The notes beneath the pieces were generated by a model, which searched no databases, was not told where the DNA came from, and saw only the letters and a list, made by a program, of their open reading frames with translations. 43,736 nt of DNA from Pedosphaera sp. (GTDB lineage Bacteria; Verrucomicrobiota; Verrucomicrobiia; Limisphaerales; SIBE01), in assembly GCA_009695265.1 (NCBI GenBank), contig SIBE01000005.1, positions 1 to 43,736 on the forward strand. Direction: 5' to 3'. Shown here piece after piece: positions 41,737-43,736 of this stretch (position 1 is its first letter; each line of letters opens with the position of its first letter). The translations under genes were made by a program, and so were the position numbers.

Positions 41737-43736
41737 ATGCGTAGATTCATCACAGGTTGGCTGGCGTCGTTGCTGGTCGTGGCCGCACAGGCAGGCACCG
41801 CGACCTACAACTTCGACACAGATCCGAGCACCACTCACAAAATCACCGGGAATAATCCTCAACCCTGGCGTGCCACGGGCGGCAAGACCGGGGGCTTCCT
41901 GGCGATCACTTATCCTGAGGGAAGCCAAAGCACCACGGTCGTCTTCCCCGATATTGATGCGGGTAAAATTGTGACGGCATTTACATTCGAGTGCGATCTG
42001 CGCGTCGGAAACAGCGCGGGGGACCGCCCTGCCGATGGATTTAGCGTCAGCTTCGCTCGAGCCGGAGATCCTGTGATCGAGACTGGTGCCGGATTCGCGG
42101 GAGGCGTACCCGAAGCAGGGACGACCACCGGGATTGCGATCTCGTTCGACACATGGGCCGGGAACGCGCTGCCGGACGGCGCGGATCTCGAAGGGATCAT
42201 CGTCCGTGTGGATAACAAAACTGTCCTGCGCCAACCGATGCCTACGCGGCATGGAGCCTGTGATGACGCGACGAGCTTGCAGACAGGGCCTCGGGACGCG
42301 GCTTATTGGACCAACGGGGGTGATCCTCAAGATCCAGCATCCTGGGCAGGGCTGTGCTGGCAACCGTTCTCAATTGAGCTGGACTCATCCGGCAAATTGA
42401 CGGTGAAGTACAAAGGCAAAACCATCCTGGATAAGTTCCAAACCACCTATTTCCCGACAGCGAGCACCTTGGTTTTGGCTGGCCGCACCGGGGGAGCAAA
42501 TGAAAACACCCACTTCGACAACATCAAGCTCACGACACAGGCCGTGACCCCGGATGCCGTAGCGCCCACCGTTCCTCCGGGGTTGGCCTCGAGCGGGGTT
42601 TCGACGCGCGCCCTCGCTTTCAAGTGGAATGCCTCGACTGATGACTCCGGCAAGGTCGCTTATGAAATTGATCGCGACGGGACCATCATCACGTCGACAC
42701 CCATCACTGCCACCTCGTATTTTGACACTCCGGTCAAGCCAAACACGACCTACAGCTACAAAGTCCGTGCAGTGGATCCATCAGGAAACAAGTCCGCGTT
42801 CACCTCGGTGTTGACGATCAAGACAGATGTCGAGACGCTGACACCCACCACTGGCTTCCTGACCTTCGAGGCCTGGACTGGGATCTCGGGCACGCCCGTG
42901 GACAATCTCATCGGCGACGCCAAATACGCAGGCCCAGCCGATGTCGTAGCCTACGCCAGTTCGTTGGACACGCGCACCGTCTTCGGGGATGACAGCCATG
43001 AGAACTACGGCGGACGCCTTAGTGGATTCTTTACCCCCGACCAATCAGGCGCGTTTGAGTTTTTCCTTCGTAGCGACGACGCCTCACAGCTTTTCCTGAG
43101 CACCGACGACAAAGTCGCCAACATGGCGCAGATCGCCGAAGAAACCGGTTGCTGCGATGCCTATCACGAATCCGGTGATCCGGAGACATCCGCACCGATC
43201 ACGATGGTGGCGGGTAAGAGATATGCGATCCAAGTCCTGTGGAAAGAAGGCGGCGGCGGCGACTACGCCCAAGTCGCCATGCGGAAAGTTGGGGATACGA
43301 CTGCAGCGGCTAGTCTAAAGCCTATCGCAGGAAAATTCTTGTCCACCAGCCTCGACGCCAAGCATGGTCCTCCTATCATTTCAGAGCAGCCGAAAGCCGT
43401 TGACGTCGCTCTCGGAGCCTCGGCGACATTCAGCGTGGGGGCTTTAGGTTCCCAACCCTTAAGCTATCAGTGGACATTCAGGCCCTTGGGTCAGCCCACC
43501 ACCGTGGACATCAAGGGTGAGAACGGCGCCACATTCACACTTAAAAACGCCCAAGCCCCCAACTCTGGCTCTTACAGCGTCACTGTCAGCAACTTCGAGG
43601 GTTCTGCGACCACTGTGCCCATCTCGATCAAATTTCCAGGGACGCAATACATTTATTTCGTCACGGCTGACCCCGGGCCGCTCACATTCGCAGGCGACAT
43701 TGCAGTGTATCAGCGTCTCCTGAAGCGAGGTTTCAA
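41737..43736 (+). CDS. Secreted multidomain protein: lectin-like, FN3, PA14 and Ig-like (runs off the right edge)
   Basis: An open frame from ATG 41737 continues to the window end (666 codons so far, no stop). The N-terminus is a signal peptide (MRRFITGWLASLLVVAAQAG). Residues about 20-265 look like an L-type lectin/glucanase jellyroll (GFSVSFARAGDPVIETGAGF, TGIAISFDTWAGNALPDG, THFDNIKLTTQ). Residues about 283-368 form a fibronectin type III domain (FKWNASTDDSGKVAYEI, TYSYKVRAVDPSGNKS). Residues about 373-510 resemble PA14 (YGGRLSGFFTPDQSGAFEFF, RSDDASQLFLSTDD), with a CC pair in ETGCCDAYHESG. Residues about 543-630 form an Ig-like domain (ISEQPKAVDVALGASATFSV, SGSYSVTVSNFEG). It is probably a surface or polysaccharide-binding protein; the catalytic part, if any, lies beyond the edge. 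Confidence 0.85.
   Translation, partial: MRRFITGWLASLLVVAAQAGTATYNFDTDPSTTHKITGNNPQPWRATGGKTGGFLAITYPEGSQSTTVVFPDIDAGKIVTAFTFECDLRVGNSAGDRPADGFSVSFARAGDPVIETGAGFAGGVPEAGTTTGIAISFDTWAGNALPDGADLEGIIVRVDNKTVLRQPMPTRHGACDDATSLQTGPRDAAYWTNGGDPQDPASWAGLCWQPFSIELDSSGKLTVKYKGKTILDKFQTTYFPTASTLVLAGRTGGANENTHFDNIKLTTQAVTPDAVAPTVPPGLASSGVSTRALAFKWNASTDDSGKVAYEIDRDGTIITSTPITATSYFDTPVKPNTTYSYKVRAVDPSGNKSAFTSVLTIKTDVETLTPTTGFLTFEAWTGISGTPVDNLIGDAKYAGPADVVAYASSLDTRTVFGDDSHENYGGRLSGFFTPDQSGAFEFFLRSDDASQLFLSTDDKVANMAQIAEETGCCDAYHESGDPETSAPITMVAGKRYAIQVLWKEGGGGDYAQVAMRKVGDTTAAASLKPIAGKFLSTSLDAKHGPPIISEQPKAVDVALGASATFSVGALGSQPLSYQWTFRPLGQPTTVDIKGENGATFTLKNAQAPNSGSYSVTVSNFEGSATTVPISIKFPGTQYIYFVTADPGPLTFAGDIAVYQRLLKRGF

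Noticed and set aside
1-43736. CRISPR array, rRNA or tRNA genes
   Set aside because: No regularly spaced repeats, no rRNA-like stretches and no cloverleaf candidate were seen when reading both strands, within the limits of reading by eye.

Overview
The window looks like a chromosomal piece of a Verrucomicrobiota bacterium, probably close to the Pedosphaera/Limisphaera group. This is inferred from gene content: a DUF4912 protein, large secreted CAP, lectin-like, PA14 and Ig-type proteins, a trio of band-7 (SPFH) proteins beside ABC-2 transporters, and abundant small palindromic repeats. No rRNA, tRNA, CRISPR array, prophage or insertion sequence was recognised.

Left part (1-18.7 kb) is mostly housekeeping. 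A minus-strand pair, pyrE and a UbiD-family decarboxylase (cut by the left edge), diverges from rpsT. A plus-strand run tyrA-aroA-cmk-plsC makes aromatic precursors, CMP/dCMP phosphates and phosphatidic acid. Next come pyrD (minus), a ROK sugar kinase (minus), a secreted acetyl-xylan-esterase-like hydrolase (plus), a DinG-type helicase with a left-handed beta-helix transferase (minus), a DUF4912 protein (minus), a frameshifted PfpI/DJ-1 gene, an MsbA-like ABC exporter, a small cupin, and a small protein built from two gapless 53-residue HTH-like repeats.

Middle part (18.7-38.7 kb). A large secreted CAP-domain protein (minus) is followed by a long co-directional plus-strand block. Its core is an ABC-2-type permease carrying an EF-hand-like loop, a seven-TM SPFH protein, HflC-like and HflK-like proteins, a P1B-type metal ATPase, an ABC ATPase and a second ABC-2-type permease. 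Then follow a membrane-anchored helical-repeat protein, a TPR/LysM lipoprotein, an anchored protein of unknown function, a second ABC ATPase/permease pair and two coiled-coil tail-anchored proteins. The HflK-like protein and the metal ATPase both begin with His-Asp repeats. I consider this SPFH/metal-ATPase/ABC block the best candidate for an undescribed membrane system; its joint function is inference.

Right part (38.7-43.7 kb). A minus-strand cassette holds DUF5989, a NodU/CmcH-type carbamoyltransferase and an SxtJ-type membrane protein. Upstream of it lies a 0.56 kb non-coding stretch dense in inverted repeats, including a perfect 32-bp palindrome inside a 266-bp element bounded by 17-bp inverted repeats. 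A large secreted lectin-like/FN3/PA14/Ig protein runs off the right edge. A theme across the window is repeat sequence accommodated in frame inside conserved enzymes, clearest in the UbiD gene.
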